64,000 nt of DNA from Molossus alvarezi (GCA_037176705.1 CM073898.1:39745488-39809487), one strand, 5' to 3'. Counted from the stretch's first letter, positions 24,352-39,288 are shown. Translations and numbers: made by a program. Notes: generated from the letters alone by a model not told the origin.

Positions 24352-24411
24352 ATGGCCGCCCAGCGCGACCCTTGTCGCCCCAGCCCAGCGGCCCCCGGAC
24401 GGTGCCGCTGA
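24352..24411 (+). other. Upstream ORF 2 (19 codons), in frame with CCDC85A
   Basis: The ATG in context AGGATGG starts one base after the stop of upstream ORF 1. It is in frame with the main start but ends at TGA (24,409-24,411), 108 bases before it. This stop also shows that 24,520 is the first in-frame ATG of the main coding sequence. Confidence 0.4.
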
Positions 24412-24846
<435 letters not shown>

Positions 24847-26149
24847 TAACTTTCCCTCCCTCCATCAACAGGTGATCTTCCCCATTCTCCAGGTCCGCAC
24901 CCCCTGTTCCCCATCCCCGATCTTTGGAAACTTTTACAAACTTTGGAGGCGTTTCGTTCCCTGCTGTTTCCCATATGGGACTCCCTCTTGGGGTCCTCTG
25001 AGGCGGGAGGAACGGGCGCCTAGGATGCTGAAAGGCTGGGATGAGGTGATGGACACGCAGAAGCTTTAATTTCCCAGAGAGCAGGAAAATCAGTGCTTTG
25101 GGTTACAGTACTGGGCTACCTACCGTCAGGGGAAAAGGCCAGCGAGGGAGCTAGTCCAGGGCATCTTCGCCCCGGGGATCGGGATACGGAACGGCTGCTC
25201 TGGCGCCACGACTTCTCCGGCTGGCGGAGGGTGAGAACTGGGTGCCGGTGCTGGGGAGAGAGGTTGGCCAGGGCCGGGGAGAAGCTGCGGGCCCCACCCT
25301 CGGAGCTGGCATATATCTCTGCCTTCACATTTTCTACCTGCTCCTGTGCTTTCCTTCTCCCTCAATTCCGATGATGTTATCTGGGGTTGCCTGCCCCCTG
25401 TGTAACTCCCCCCGTTTGATTTTAATTCCATTTCCCATGTGGGAGCAGCAAAAGGACTCAGTATGGGAGGCGCAGGGCTTTGAAAAGGTACCCTAAGAGT
25501 CAGTCAGCGATGCTTGCCTTTTGAGCCAGCACTCCTGCTTTGCTACTAGGAAAAAGAAATGAAAAAGAAAACCAACATCCCTTCTCCCAACTTTCTTTTC
25601 TCCTTGGAGAGCTCTGCGTGTGCCAGCAGCGTGCTGCCTGACCGGCTGCAGCACACCGGTGGCGGGGAACCGCCCTGCGGGCGTGCACCACGAACTTCCT
25701 CTCCTCACGGCCTGCTCTGGTGCCTCCTGGTATTCCTTCCTCTCATTGTTCTGCTTTTGTTTATAGGAAGCCAGACACAAACGCAATCACTGCAGGGACC
25801 TTAGGGAGCAAATTCCCGCAGGCACATGCTGTTCTTGTCCCCTTTCCACTCCCACCCACTTCTCAGGCTGTAGACACTTCTTCATTGCCTCAGCACTCCA
25901 GCTCTGGGATTCTGGGGCTAGGCAGTGGGAGGAGCAGAATGCTAGATGCTCACCTGAGTGCTGGGCCCCATCCAGGTGGGCCCAAGATGGTCCTCTTCTG
26001 AGTCCTCAACTGACTGTCATATGCTTCCTAGAGTTGGTGCAATTAGGAAGATCCCACAGTCAGAAAAATCCTAAGGCTTACTCTTTTCCTTGGCTTCATT
26101 CATTACTAATGGAGTATTTATTAAGTACCAGACTCTTGTGGGATTAGGC

Positions 26150-26300
26150 AGGCTAATGTAGTGGGAAGATCATCTCAGAGGTGGATTTGTGTCTAAAATC
26201 CTCATTTTCCAGGAGGGTGAGCTTGGGTAATTAATTTCTCAGAGCCTTGTTTTACTTATCAATAAAATGCAATGATAATGACCATCTCCAGACATCAAAA
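26150..26300 (+). repeat. MIR SINE remnant
   Basis: The order 'TAGTGGGAAGATCATCTCAGAGGTGGATTTG...GAGCTTGGGTAATTAATTTCTCAGAGCCTTGTTTTACTTATCAATAAAATGCAATGATAAT' follows the MIR core and tail. Confidence 0.65.
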
Positions 26301-26984
26301 GTAGAACTAAACTACAGAACAACCATCACTCAGAACTGCCTGAAATTTAGCTGAATAGAAGTCCTACAAATAAGGATTTAAATAAGAAACCACATTGAGA
26401 CTGGTAGGAGGGGCGGAGACTCGAACAGGCTGGTCCCACATCCAGGTGTGATGGAGAAAAATTGGGATGGATATCTCAGCTGTGGAGGTACTGGGAGAAG
26501 CAGGGTTCCCAGCCCCACACCTGGCCTCCCAGCCCAGGGTTCCAGTGCTAGGAAGAGAGGTGCACGGAACTTCTGGCGGTCAAAACCAGAAGGGGTTGTG
26601 GCTGAATGAGGAGGGCTGCTGGAATCCCAGGCAGTTCCTCTTAAAGGACCAATTCACAGATTTACTTGGATTCACTCCCTCTGAGTTCCAGCACTGGGGC
26701 AGCAACTCGAAAGGCACCAGGGACATACGGGGAGGAACTGAATTGTCTGGCATCAGGGCGAGAGCTAGAGGAACAGCTTTCTCCCAGACAGAAGTGCTAG
26801 CTGAGGCCATTGTTCCTTTTCTGAGCCCTTCCCCCACAGAGCCAGCAGGTAGGTGCCACATCTAAGTCTCCATTGACCTGGCTATCACTGTTTGCCCTGC
26901 CCCGGTGATTTCCTGAAACCTTGCCCCACCAACTTTTGGGCCTACCCAAGCTGTTTCCAGTGTTTTTGTTTTTGTTTTTCATGA

Positions 26985-28925
26985 GAATGTCCTGTCTTGG
27001 CTCATGCTTCAGGCTTTCCTAAAATTTCTCAAGCAACATCTCAGCATGCCCTGTGCCACTTTCTGAGTGGTCCCAGGCCAAACACAAGTGGCAGCAGCCT
27101 TAGTTCACAGCTTGGCCTCATCTGGGCACCTCCAAACCCAGCAAAAGTAGTAGCCATCTGCAGTCACTTCATAGCTCATGCTGGGTGACCCCGGGCAGAA
27201 CATAGGCAGTGGCTGACCTTGACGTGCCCCTCCTGGGCGGCCCCAGAGCCAGTGAACCTGGTGGACAGCTTTAGACCATGTCCAAGTACCACCCAACTAC
27301 CTCCACAAGTGACACAGTAAAGGGGTGGACTTAGTGGGCACCAGAGCCCCACTGAAGTAAGTCCTGCTCCTTGCGGTGGGCCTATATACAGATATCCTCC
27401 AAGGTGGCTGCAGCCTGTCTTTGAAGTCGACTGGCCTGGGAGTAAGTGCATCCCATTAACATGAAAACAGTAATCAAGGCTCAACTACAACAGGAGGATG
27501 TACACAGCCCACATGGGGGATCACACCTAGAGTGGCCAGCTTGGGTGAAAGGGGAGGCTGTGCCACTGGATCCTACAGGACACCTACTACATCAGGCTAC
27601 TCTGCCAAGCCCGGAAGATGTAGCAGCTCTACCTAATGCATAGAAGCAAACAGGGAGGCTGCCAAAATGAGGCAACAAAGAAACATGTCCCAAAAGAAAG
27701 AACAGAAAAAAACAGAAAAAGAACTAAACAAAATGGAGACAAGTGATCTACTAGATGCAGATTCAAAACACTGATTATAAGGATGCTCAAGGAACTTAGT
27801 GAGGACCTCAAGAGTCTAAAAAAGGATTGATTGGAAATGAAGGATACATTATCTAAAATAAAGAATAATTTACAGGGAATCAACAGTAGAATAGATGAAG
27901 CCAAGAATCAAAACAGCCATTTGGAATATAGGGAAGCAAAAAACACCCAATGAGAACAGCAAAAAGAAAAAGAAAAAAAAAATGAAGATAGTGTAAGCAG
28001 ACTCTGGGAAAACATCAGGTGTGCCAACATTGGCATCATGGAGGTGCCAGAAGGAAAAGAACAAAAATTTGAAAACCTATTTAAAAAAATAGTGATGGTA
28101 AATTTCCTTAATCTGGTGAAGGAAATAGACATACAAGTCTAGGAAGTACAGAGAGTCCCAAACAAGATGAACCCAAAGAGGCCCACACCAAGACACATCA
28201 TAATTAAAATGAAAATGGTTAAGGACAGAAAGATAATTTTAGAAGCAGCAAGAGAAAAGCAGTTAGTTATCTACAAGGGAGCTCCCATAAGACTGTCAGA
28301 TGATTTCTCAATAGAAACTTTGCAGGCCAGAAGGGATTGGCAAGAAATATTCAAAGTGATCAAAAGCAAGGACCTACAACCATGATTATTCTACCCAGCA
28401 AAGCTATCATTGAGAATCAAAGGGCATATAAAAAGCTTTCCAGACAGGAAAAAGCTAAAGGAGTTCATTACTACCAAACTAATATTACATGAAATATTAA
28501 AGGCTCTTTTTTTAAGAAGTAGAAAATTTAAAAAAAGATAGAAAATATGAACAACAAAATGGCAATAAATACATATTTATCAACAATTGAATCTAAGAAT
28601 CAAAATAAATGAACAAGCACAACAGAAACAGACTCATAGATACAGAGAACATTTTGATGGTTTCCAGATTGGAGCGGGGTTGGGAGGATGAGTGAAAAAG
28701 GTGAAAGGATTTAGAAGTACAAATTGGTGGTAGCAAAATAGTCATGGGGCTGTACAATACAGCATAGGGAATATAGTCAATAATATTCTAATAACTGTGT
28801 ATGGTGTCAGATGGGTATGAGATTTATCAGGATGATCACTTAGTAAGTTATATAATGTCTAATCACTGGGGTGTGCACCTGAAACTAATGTCATCTGTAG
28901 TTGAAAATTAAAAAAACATTTAAAA
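26985..28925 (+). mobile_element. HAL1 (half-L1) element in intron 1
   Basis: A GC-richer 5' UTR-like part (about 26,985-27,640) leads into a decayed ORF1, from about 27,666 to 28,383. The best open stretch (28,167-28,385) encodes PKRPTPRHIIIKM and REKQLVIYKGAPIRLSDDFS, the C-terminal domain of an ORF1p. After the ORF1 end and CCAGCAAAGCTATCATTGAG the sequence passes straight into a 3' UTR (GTGCACCTGAAACTAATGTCA) and an A-rich end near 28,925. No endonuclease or reverse transcriptase intervenes, which defines HAL1. The 5' boundary is approximate. Confidence 0.78.
28167..28385 (+). pseudogene. HAL1/L1 ORF1p C-terminal domain remnant
   Basis: This 72-codon open piece is an ORF1p nucleic-acid-binding C-terminal domain ending ARRDWQEIFKVIKSKDLQP. 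The upstream part of the ORF (27,666-28,150) is interrupted by frameshifts and stops. Confidence 0.75.
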
Positions 28926-29904
28926 AAATAACCATCTCCAAGGGGGTGGTGACAATAAGTTATAATAATGTAGAAGGCTTAATGCTGGGCTTGACTCAAA
29001 AAGGGTAGTTATTTTCACTGGGAAAGGACACATCCCCAGGATCTAGGTTTCTTAGGTAAGGTTGAAATAAAATGTATAGTTTCTAACACCCCAAATTGAT
29101 ATTATTCCAGGGTTTGGATTATAATGTGACTTGAAAGAATTTTAAATTAATTAGTCAATTAATAGTATAGAGCACTGACATAATAGCTCAGAAATACTTG
29201 AAAGTTCTTTCAGCTTGTGTGGATTGACTATGTATGTGTGGGTCAGTGTGTTCTCACAGGTGGGGGGCCTGGTCTCATTCTGCTAGCCTCATTCAGAGAA
29301 ATACTTAGTAAGTCAGTTAAGTGTAGTCATACTCCAAGTAGGGGAGTCTCCTGGTGGTCTCGCTTTGTGACCTGGTATCAAACGATATCCCAACCCACAT
29401 CCTTATCAAGTTCAGAAGTGATAGGGTCTGTTTACTTTCTGAAACAGCTTCTACTCTTCCTTCCCTTCATCCCTGGACTCCTGTAAGGTGATATTTCCAA
29501 GACCTCCAGCCCACCTCTCAGGAGGCTCTTTTAGACCTTGCTGAGAGACAAATCTTCTCCCTTCTTTTCATCATCTCAACTCAGTTTCTCTGGACACCCT
29601 AGTAATCTGTAAATGCAGTTGGCTGAATAATTCTGCAAGGAAAGGTGTTTTTTTCCTTTGCTTCTAATGGTTTGGGATTCTCAATTGAGGACTGTGAATT
29701 TAGGGTAATCAAGGCCATAACACTTCTTTTTCTAAATGCCCTTTGTGAGCTGTCTTTGAAATTGGATCTAAACATTTTCAAGGCTACTTGGTAGTACTAC
29801 AGCTGAAGACATGGGGAGATGGGAGCATCAGTTCTTTTTCTTTGAGGGACCTGTGACTGTCCAGCCACTGGCTGACTTGTTTGTGTTTAAACATTTGGGA
29901 GGCA

Positions 29905-30095
29905 GTGCAGTGTGGGGCAGTGGAGAGACAAAGGATTTGGATTCTGACAATTTGGGTAGGTTGGGCCTCAGTATTCTCATCTGCTAACTGGGTGTATTGA
30001 TGCATAGGTGAAGAAATGACAGTGAGGTTAAAGAGCTTTCTTAAGGTCATACAGGTGTAAATGTTCAAAATAGGCTGACTTTCCGTTCTTTTGGC
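29905..30095 (+). repeat. MIR SINE remnant
   Basis: 'AGTGGAGAGACAAAGGATTTGGATTCTGACAATTTGGG' then 'CCTCAGTATTCTCATCTGCTAACTGGG' and 'AGAGCTTTCTTAAGGTCATACAGG' follow the MIR pattern. Confidence 0.7.
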
Positions 30096-31361
30096 TAGTT
30101 GACATTCTCTGGTTAGAATGTATGGTCCTGACAGGGGGTAGAAAGGAGATTACGGTTCTGATGTTGTAAGGAAGGGATTCCGGAGAACCGTGTTGTGCAC
30201 TGATGACCATGTACCAACACTCATGCTGCTCTGACCTGCAATTTTAGGAGTGGGGGTGGGTTTGGGGGAACTGGATCTTTGCAGCACATTAATTTTCCTC
30301 TTTGCTTCCCAGAAAAACACCAATTTACCATCCTGCAATGATGAAAAATAATAAGACAGTTCTTCTTTAACAACAGATACAGTACTTGAGAGTTTTAGGA
30401 ATAAAATTTTGGGTTGGATGCTATGAGATGGTTTAATCTTTTAATAGTTCACTTTCAACAGAAGGATAACATCTGGTGGCTAGTGGCAATGTTAAAAGGA
30501 CACTTAGTGTTTTGAAGAAGAAAGCCCAATACTTAACGTGGCAGATTTAAAGAAGCTGGCTCACAAGGTCATTATCAAGCTGGTTGCTTAGCTGTTCATC
30601 AGAAGGCAAAGGAAAAAGGTCACAATTGGAGAGTAAATACTATTCCCAAGAAAATGAATAACAGGAAGAAGATGTGGTAGAGGAGAGTGAGTGGGCCCAT
30701 ACCCATCTCTTTCTCCCCCAAGTGGAATTCGAGAAGCCTTTGTTTCACTCCGTTTAGGAAGGGCATTTACTCCTTGAAACCCCAGAAGTACAAGCTCTGT
30801 TTACTTTCCAGTTCAGTAGTGATCAGGAATCGTTGTAGGATAGTCAGAGGGAAGTATTTTCGGATGGAAATTTAGTTAGATGAAGAAGAACATGACTTGA
30901 ACTTTCCATGAAACGCCTGGAATGGAACTAAATGTAGAATCATTTCTGAGGCTTAAAAAGTTTAAGTTTGTTTAGTATTATTTTCCCAGAATATCCACAG
31001 CTTTTGATTTCCCCTAAAGCATCAGTGTCAAGGGATAATTTATTCTCTGATAACTGTAGACTCCAACATAGTAGGGCTTGCTGCAAATAATCACAAGAAA
31101 TCCTTTCTCAGTAGCTGGAGCTGTATCCTGTTTTGACAACAGTCCCCGAGCTTTGAAGGGTTGGTCAGTACATAAATCCATATTAGGTGTTCACTCTAAG
31201 CAAAGCACCATGCCAGGGGTGTCAAATACGCAAAGAAGGACATTGGTGTGGTGGACTCTGCCTTCCAAGCTAAGATATCTACATTAGAAAAGAAAAAAAA
31301 ATTATGCCTAGTGAGTGCTCTAGCTAGTGTGCCTTACAGGCAGTAAGCAGAGTGGGAAAAT

Positions 31362-31413
<52 letters not shown>

Positions 31414-31414
31414 T
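31362..31414. repeat. (TTTC)n microsatellite in intron 1
   Basis: About thirteen uninterrupted TTTC units are present. A polypyrimidine tract of this length is likely to vary in length between individuals. Confidence 0.97.
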
Positions 31415-32744
31415 CACTCACTCATGCCTGGTGCTGCTGTACTCCAGGTGTCATTCTAGGGCTGGGGGAGTCTTCTCAGTGGAATCTCTCCTCTTATAAG
31501 TCCATATAAGGGAGAAGATAGTATTTTCTAGCTGGAAAACTAGACAAAATCAAGGTTCAGAATTAGCTCACATAGAAGAAGCTAAAGGTGGAAAAGCAGG
31601 AGAAAGCCTTTCTGGCCTGGCCAAGGGTTTATTCATTTCCCTGGCAAAGGGGAGGTGATGTGCAGGGATATAAAAGGGTTGATATGCAGGAGTTAACCTG
31701 CAGGGAGTGCTTCTGGAGATCAGTTTGACCAGAGAGCTTGGATTGGAGTGGGCGAGGGAATGGGGCAGACCAAGGGGCAGAGGCAGACCGAGACAGAGAG
31801 GCCAGGTGAGAGGCTTTTACAAATGCCAGGCCTGAGGCCAGAAAGTGGCAACGAGAAGCAAAGGAATAGATGAGCATAGAGACAAGGAAACAGGTGTTGG
31901 TAATGCCAAGACTTAGCACTGGAACTGAACACGAAGCTGCATGGATCCTCTTCTTCCTGAGGCCTTAAATGTCCCTCCCATCTTTGGCCTCATGACGTTA
32001 GAAGGTGCAGGGTATGGTTGGCAAATGTAGTCCAGTTTATTTTCCTGGTCAGTATCAGGGGAAGTATTGGAATCGATTGAAATTTAAGAGAATTAAGTCT
32101 GTTCTCTGACTACCCCTAGTTCTGGATTGGTTGATGGAGTCAGAAGAGCAGAGGTTTTCAGGCTTTGTAAAGCAGGGGAGATCTTAGGTAGCCACCCCTG
32201 TTTCACCCCCACTACACCCCGGTGCTTCAAGAAACAGTTACCCCTTTTTACTATATGTGTGAATTGAGCAGAAACAGGCACTTCTCAATTTTTAAAATTC
32301 CTTGGTTTCAGGTATCTGTGGTGGGGTGCAGTGTTCTGGATACACAAAAGTGAACAGAATAAATGGTGGGGGGCAGCCGTCTCCACTCTCATGACTCTGA
32401 TGAGGCTGGATACATGACTAGTAGCCATACTCAACCATGTGTCCCTCAACCACATGTGATTACAAATTGTAATAAGTGCAACAGAGGCAAAGTCTAAGGG
32501 GTCTTGGTAGAGCATAGTAGAGCATAGAAGGGGACTTCCTTTAGCCTGGGGTCGTTGTCAGCGACAGTTCCTATGGGAAGTAACAAAGTAAGACCTGAAG
32601 GTTGTGTAGAAGGCTGGGGGAAAGTATTCCAAGTGAAGAGGGCAAGGGCTTGTCCCTTGAGCCCCTGAAACAAGGCTAGTGTTGGTGGAGCTCAGTGCAT
32701 CATGGGAAAGGGATGTTCTACCTTCTCCACCGTTACCATGTGTG

Positions 32745-33392
32745 CAAGCCACCATTATCTCCCTCTACCTGGACTAGTCTAGTAGCCTCCTAGCTGGTCT
32801 CTGGGCTTCCACTGTAGCCTGTCTCCCTGTCTTCTATCCCCCCCCCCCCAACCAATCTATTTTCATACAAAACTATGGTGATTCTTTACAAAATGAAGCA
32901 TATCATGTCAGTCCTCTGTCCTCTGCTCACCAGCAATCCAGAGTCCTTCCCGCGCTGATGAGGCCCTGCAGCACCTGGCCCCTGCCACCTCTCAGGCCTC
33001 TTTCCCGGCTCTGTCCTCCTGGCTCGCCCCACTGTCCGCACGCTGGCCTTGCTGTCTCAGGGCTTTTCTGCTTGACCTTCTCTCTGCCTGGGACCATCTC
33101 CCAAATGTTTGCTCCTTCATTTCACTCAGGTCTGTGCTGAAATGTTTTCCCTCTCTGCAGAGGTGCCTTCTCTTAAAAAAAATGATATTCTTTAATCTGC
33201 TTTAGTTTTCTTCCCAGCACTTCTCACTGCATGACATTATGTTCTGCATTGGCTTTTTGCCAGTCTTTCCCACCAGAATGAAAGCTGTAGGATGGCAGGG
33301 TCCTTGCTGCATCCACTGGCGTATCCCTAGCATCTGGACTGGTATCTGGCACATAATAGCTGCTTTCTAAATATTTGTGAATGAACCAATGA
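32745..33392 (+). repeat. L2 LINE 3' end
   Basis: The right part 'CCACCAGAATGAAAGCTGTAGGATGGCAGGGTCC...GCATCTGGACTGGTATCTGGCACATAATAGCTGC...AAATATTTGTGAATGAA' is the L2 3' terminus. The left part ('CTGCTTGACCTTCTCTCTGCCTGGGACCATCTCCC...TTCACTCAGGTCTGTGCTGAAATG') is the adjoining L2 3' region. A C run lies at 32,840-32,849. Confidence 0.8.
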
Positions 33393-33399
33393 CTCACCA

Positions 33400-33760
33400 T
33401 TCATGTTGGAGAAATCGGCTGGGCCGGAAGATTGGGGGCCTGGTGAGACTTGAAGGGTTTGCACTTTACCCTAGGGCCATGAGAAGCTATGAAGGATTTT
33501 ACGCATGGGAGTGATGAGATGAGATACATTTTGGAGTTAGATTTCGGAAGACTCTTTTGGCCCAGAAGTGGAAGGCAAGGGAGCAGGAGATACCAGGCGC
33601 AACTACGGTTCTTATAAAGAACAACAGGATGGGAGGAGGTGGCATTTGCTGAGAGGTGCAGTTTGGGGAGGGGAGTTTGAATATCACCCGAGAGCTCAGT
33701 GTTGCTGTTTCCTGTGAGAGGCCTGGGGGTGTGCAGGGATTGTGGCCAGTGGGGGCTTGA
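33400..33760 (+). repeat. Ancient interspersed repeat, related to 9,804-10,345
   Basis: 'GGGCCATGAGAAGCTATGAAGGATTTTACGCATGGGAGTGATGAGATGAGA' reads as the same old repeat theme seen at 9,804-10,345, in a different and decayed portion. Confidence 0.45.
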
Positions 33761-33941
33761 TGTGCAGGACTGAAGTGCCACTAGAGGGCCACTGTGCTGT
33801 TCCCTCTGGTGGGGAATTGGGGCTGGTATCCAGGTAGCCATCTTTCTGCCTTAAAGGTGGGACAGGGGAGTTTTTCTTTTTTCTTTTTCTTTTTTATTGA
33901 TTTTCTGTTAATTAACAGGCTGCTCCCTAAATACTGAATAG

Positions 33942-35291
<1,350 letters not shown>

Positions 35292-38200
35292 TGACCCATA
35301 CAGGGCGTTCTGTGCACATTAGAAAGTGCAGGCACTGGCGAGGAGGGGGTGGGTTGGAGAAGGAGCGGACATCAGCCCCCAAATCTTGATGTGTGCCTCT
35401 TCTCCTAGACTGGTTTTCATTTATACAGTTGTGAGTCAAGCAAACTTGGAGATTAGGGGAGGCCAGGAGAGGGCGAGGAGAAATAATTCCATGGGACCCT
35501 GATTAGTCAGGGCGAGGGCTGAGTACCGAAGATAAAACCAGACCCCCTCTGAGATTCTTCCACCTTGAACTTGAGCGTTTTCCTGGTTGTGTGCAGTTTC
35601 CTACTGGGGCTCGCTTGTGGAACAGGCGACCAAGGGTTTTTGAATCCAGTTAATAGTTTATGTGCAGGAAGAAAAGAATATTTATTATGAAAAGCAACGT
35701 CATTTAAAAGGAATTATGGTGTCCATAAACAGGCTCGATGCTGGGTTGCCTGAATGTCTTACTTGATCTTGAAGATTATTTTTCATAGTGTTGGGGGCCT
35801 TAGCATGAACCTGTATCTTTACTTTGCACCTAAATGCATCAAATGTTTCCCTTCCCTACTCAAAACCCTTCCACCCTCACGCCCAACTCCCCAAAACAGA
35901 TTCTGAACAGCACACTCTTTACCTTACAAGATAAATCTTCTTTTTTTTGGTTGTTTAAATGTTCCTTTTTAGAAGTGTACAGATGTGTTTGGACACTCAT
36001 TTGGTTTCTAAAGCATAATGTCTACTGCGTCTGCTGAGGTGGCTCTAAACCCCAATCTTTAAACCTTTGGAAGAGGTTTAATTTTCTGCATCTTGGTTTT
36101 GAAACCACTTTGAACTCAAGAAGAAAAAAAAAAATCATTCCTTAAAAAAAAACCCTCATAGTCCTTTTATGTTATCTGTGGTTGAGTCGGAACTAAAATG
36201 ATTGGTTTTATGAACTGTGGGCTTTTTTCATTCAAAATATCTGGGGTTTTCGCTGTATTTGAAAGCCGCTCAGGAGTGAATGTGCAGTCAGCTTAGAGCG
36301 GTGGTGGCTTCCAATTTTAGCAGTGACACAATGGCGTACATTTTCAGTACTGTACGTGGGATTTACCTGTTGGATTCCATTTCATCCTAATCCTTTTCCT
36401 GTCGGGCTGAAAGTGGACTCCTGAAGCTTGGCTTCTAATGCATCTAATGCTCTTTTAAGTGCAAATGGAACTAGAAAGGGCAGGACAGATAGGATGATCC
36501 GTTGTTTGTGCTGGGAAATGGAGGCAGCAAGAGCCGGTTCTGCTGTGCTGAAGCCTCCTAGCTGGACCTTGCAGTTCACTGCTGCCTCCCTGGCTCTTTC
36601 CGGGACAGGCAGAGCTGCTGCCCTGACTATGGCAGCCTTGGCTGTGCCGTCCCACGGGACGAAAGTCATTTAGAAAGATAGTTTGGTTGAGTTACTACCA
36701 AAGGTGGGCCATTACCATGAAGCTTGTCTTCAGGGAGTAATGGATTAACAGGGAGGTGACGTTAATGACTTTTCCATTCTTCTTGATTACTTTTTGATGA
36801 CCATGAGAAGTAAATGGTGTGCACTATTTTAAAGAAACTTACCATTTTGAACCAAAAAAAGGAAATAACTTAGGGGCAGGAGGTTAACTTACAAAACAAT
36901 TCTCTCTACAAATCGACTTTTTAAAATAAAGATCTTGTTGAGTTTTCAATCAATGCACGATTTAACTTACAAGAAAAGTTTTTAGGTGCAGCTTTTAAAG
37001 GATGCCTGGCATAAAGTAAGGTATGTCTTTAGATAAGGATGACATTGCATTTTGACTTCTTATTGCCTGGATTCAGGTAAACTTAGTGGGTCAGGCAAAT
37101 GTTTCTTAAAATTTAACAATTTTATGTAGTTAAAAATTGGATGCATCATTTAGAATGTCACTATGTTTAACTTTTGTGTTTACTTCTTTTCTCATTCTAA
37201 AGTGACAAATCTTTTGATAGTTGCTATCCTCACCAAGGTATATTTGTAGCACATTTGCATTATGTTTTTATTTCAGTAATTAATTGAAAAACGAAGTGAT
37301 GCAATGTTCTTTGATCATCAGCCTATACACTTGGGCATTGGTAGCTTGTATTCATCCTGCTATTACAATTAATTTTTTATATGGGTGGTAAGACGTGATC
37401 TTTTATACTTACAAGTACCCACACATTTTGGTTGAGTCATTGACTTGTAAACAAATAGGAACCAATAGCAAGGTTAATCTCAAATTGCAGGTTTACTGAG
37501 TCATTCACTTACAGAGTCCTTCTGTTTGGAGTTGGTGTGAAAGGCGAGTGTTTTGGATGTTTTTATATGGACTGAAAGTAGGTGAAAGCAAGTGAAAATG
37601 TGCCTGCATTGTGGTAGAGTGAAACAGAGATGGTGGGACATTGTCCTAGTTGTAAGGATTTACATTCCCTCCAGGTAGACACAGTATACACATGGAAGGA
37701 ACATCATTGAAAATAATTGCTGTTTTAGTTGACTGTGCCTTGAGCATCTTCAAATCTTCTTGAGCCGTCAATTGCAAACTCAGCGGATTAAGTAGTATGT
37801 GAACTTGACCTCCAAGAATTTTCTTTGGTTAAAACAGCCAGGTTAATTTCCAACTGGATGCAAAGGTGAATTTTAGGCATTTTTTTTCTCTTAAAAATAT
37901 CTAAGGCTATATAGCCATTTTTCAATTAGTAGCTGATTAAAAGACAACGAAAGTAAAGACAAAACAAACAGAAAAAAAATCCCTTAAATTAAACAAAATG
38001 CTCATGAATGCATTTACTTGTTTAGAAGTTATTATTCAACTATTTGTTTTCAATTTACAGTGAGTCCTATTTGCAAAGAGGAAGTAGATTGGACACTTAT
38101 CACATCTAGACATTAAGGCATTTGTCTTTTCAAGTTAGTCACTGTATCCAGATTTGTAAATTAAGTAATTGAATAGCCACTTCTAGCTCTAAATGTCCAC

Positions 38201-38891
38201 AAACTGATAGCCTCCTTGAGAATGGGGGATTCATTTACCTAATTCCATTGAAAGTTTTTCTTTCCACAATGAGACCAAGAGGTTTTGCTTCCAGATATCA
38301 GCTGGCAGATCTTTGCTTTTTAACAGAAAACTTTTAAGCCCAGGTCATAGATGCCATGGATGATTCAGGTTCTTTTAGCAATAGTAGCTCTGTTTTATTG
38401 TTAACCTTCCGGGCAAAGATGATTCTGATCATCAGGTCTTTCTCTGCAAGTAGTCAGTCCATCATGGGGCATTATGAATCCAGTAAAAAAATAAAAAGAA
38501 TAGTTTTATTTTAATTCTAGAAGCGCATAGTTCTGGTTATCAGCAACTAAGAAAAAGGTCATAGAAGAAGGAACATTACTCCTTATTTTATTACCTTCTT
38601 TCTTCAGAAAACATTGCTCAGTTATCCTCAGTTTGACATTTGAGAGTGCGTTCCAGTGAACCCTATCTTCATGCCCCCCTTCAAGGTCACCTGGCCAATG
38701 AGAGACACACGAGGACGTGATCCATCGTGTTAGACAGGGTCCATTCAGAGCTACCTTCGGCCTTGCAGGACAGAGTGTTGGGGTTGCAAATCTTCCTCCT
38801 GAAAGCTGCCTACTGCCTCTTGTTTTCCTTTGTGAGAGTATCTGTGGAGTTAGAGAGAGCGGGCTGTTTCTCCCACGAGCTGTTCCCCTAG

Positions 38892-39103
38892 GGCGGGAGT
38901 TCTCAGCAGCAGCACTGTTCACATTTGGGACCATGCAACTGTTGGTGGTGAGGGGATCGTCTTGTGTGTTTCAGGAGGCTTAGCAGCATCCTGGGCTCTA
39001 TCTACGAGCCACCCCCAGTTGGGACTAATTAGAAGTGTCCCCAGACCCTGCCAGATGTTCCCAGAGAGTGGGCAGAATTGCCCTGATCAAGAACCACTGC
39101 TTT
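38892..39103 (-). repeat. MER20-like hAT MITE
   Basis: Read on the minus strand, the piece runs 'CAGTGGTTCTTGATCAGGGCAATTCTGCCC', then a '...GGGGACACTTCTAATTAGTCCCAACTGGGGGTGG...' block, and ends 'GTGCTGCTGCTGAGAA'. This follows MER20. Confidence 0.7.
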
Positions 39104-39107
39104 GGAG

Positions 39108-39288
39108 CAGTGTTTTTCAATTTGGTTAGAGATTAAAATCATTGTGGTAGCTTTGAAAAAATACGAGTGCCTGGGCCCTACACGCAAATGCAAATTGAAT
39201 TGGTCTGGCACTGGGCCTGGACACACTGCATAGAGAGCTCCTCGGGTGATTGTAATGAGCAGACCCTGTGAAACCTATTGCTCTAGGG
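39108..39288 (+). repeat. MER5-like hAT MITE next to the MER20-like copy
   Basis: 'GCAGTGTTTTTCAATTTGGTTAGAGATTAAAATCATTGTGG', 'GAGTGCCTGGGCCC' and 'TCGGGTGATTGTAATGAGCAG' match the MER5 pattern. It begins five bases after the preceding element. Confidence 0.6.

Noticed and set aside
36382..36673. Overlapping 81-95 codon frames in intron 2
   Set aside because: Frames exist on both strands with no domain and no splice signals in register. The stretch may be conserved noncoding DNA but gives no support for a gene.
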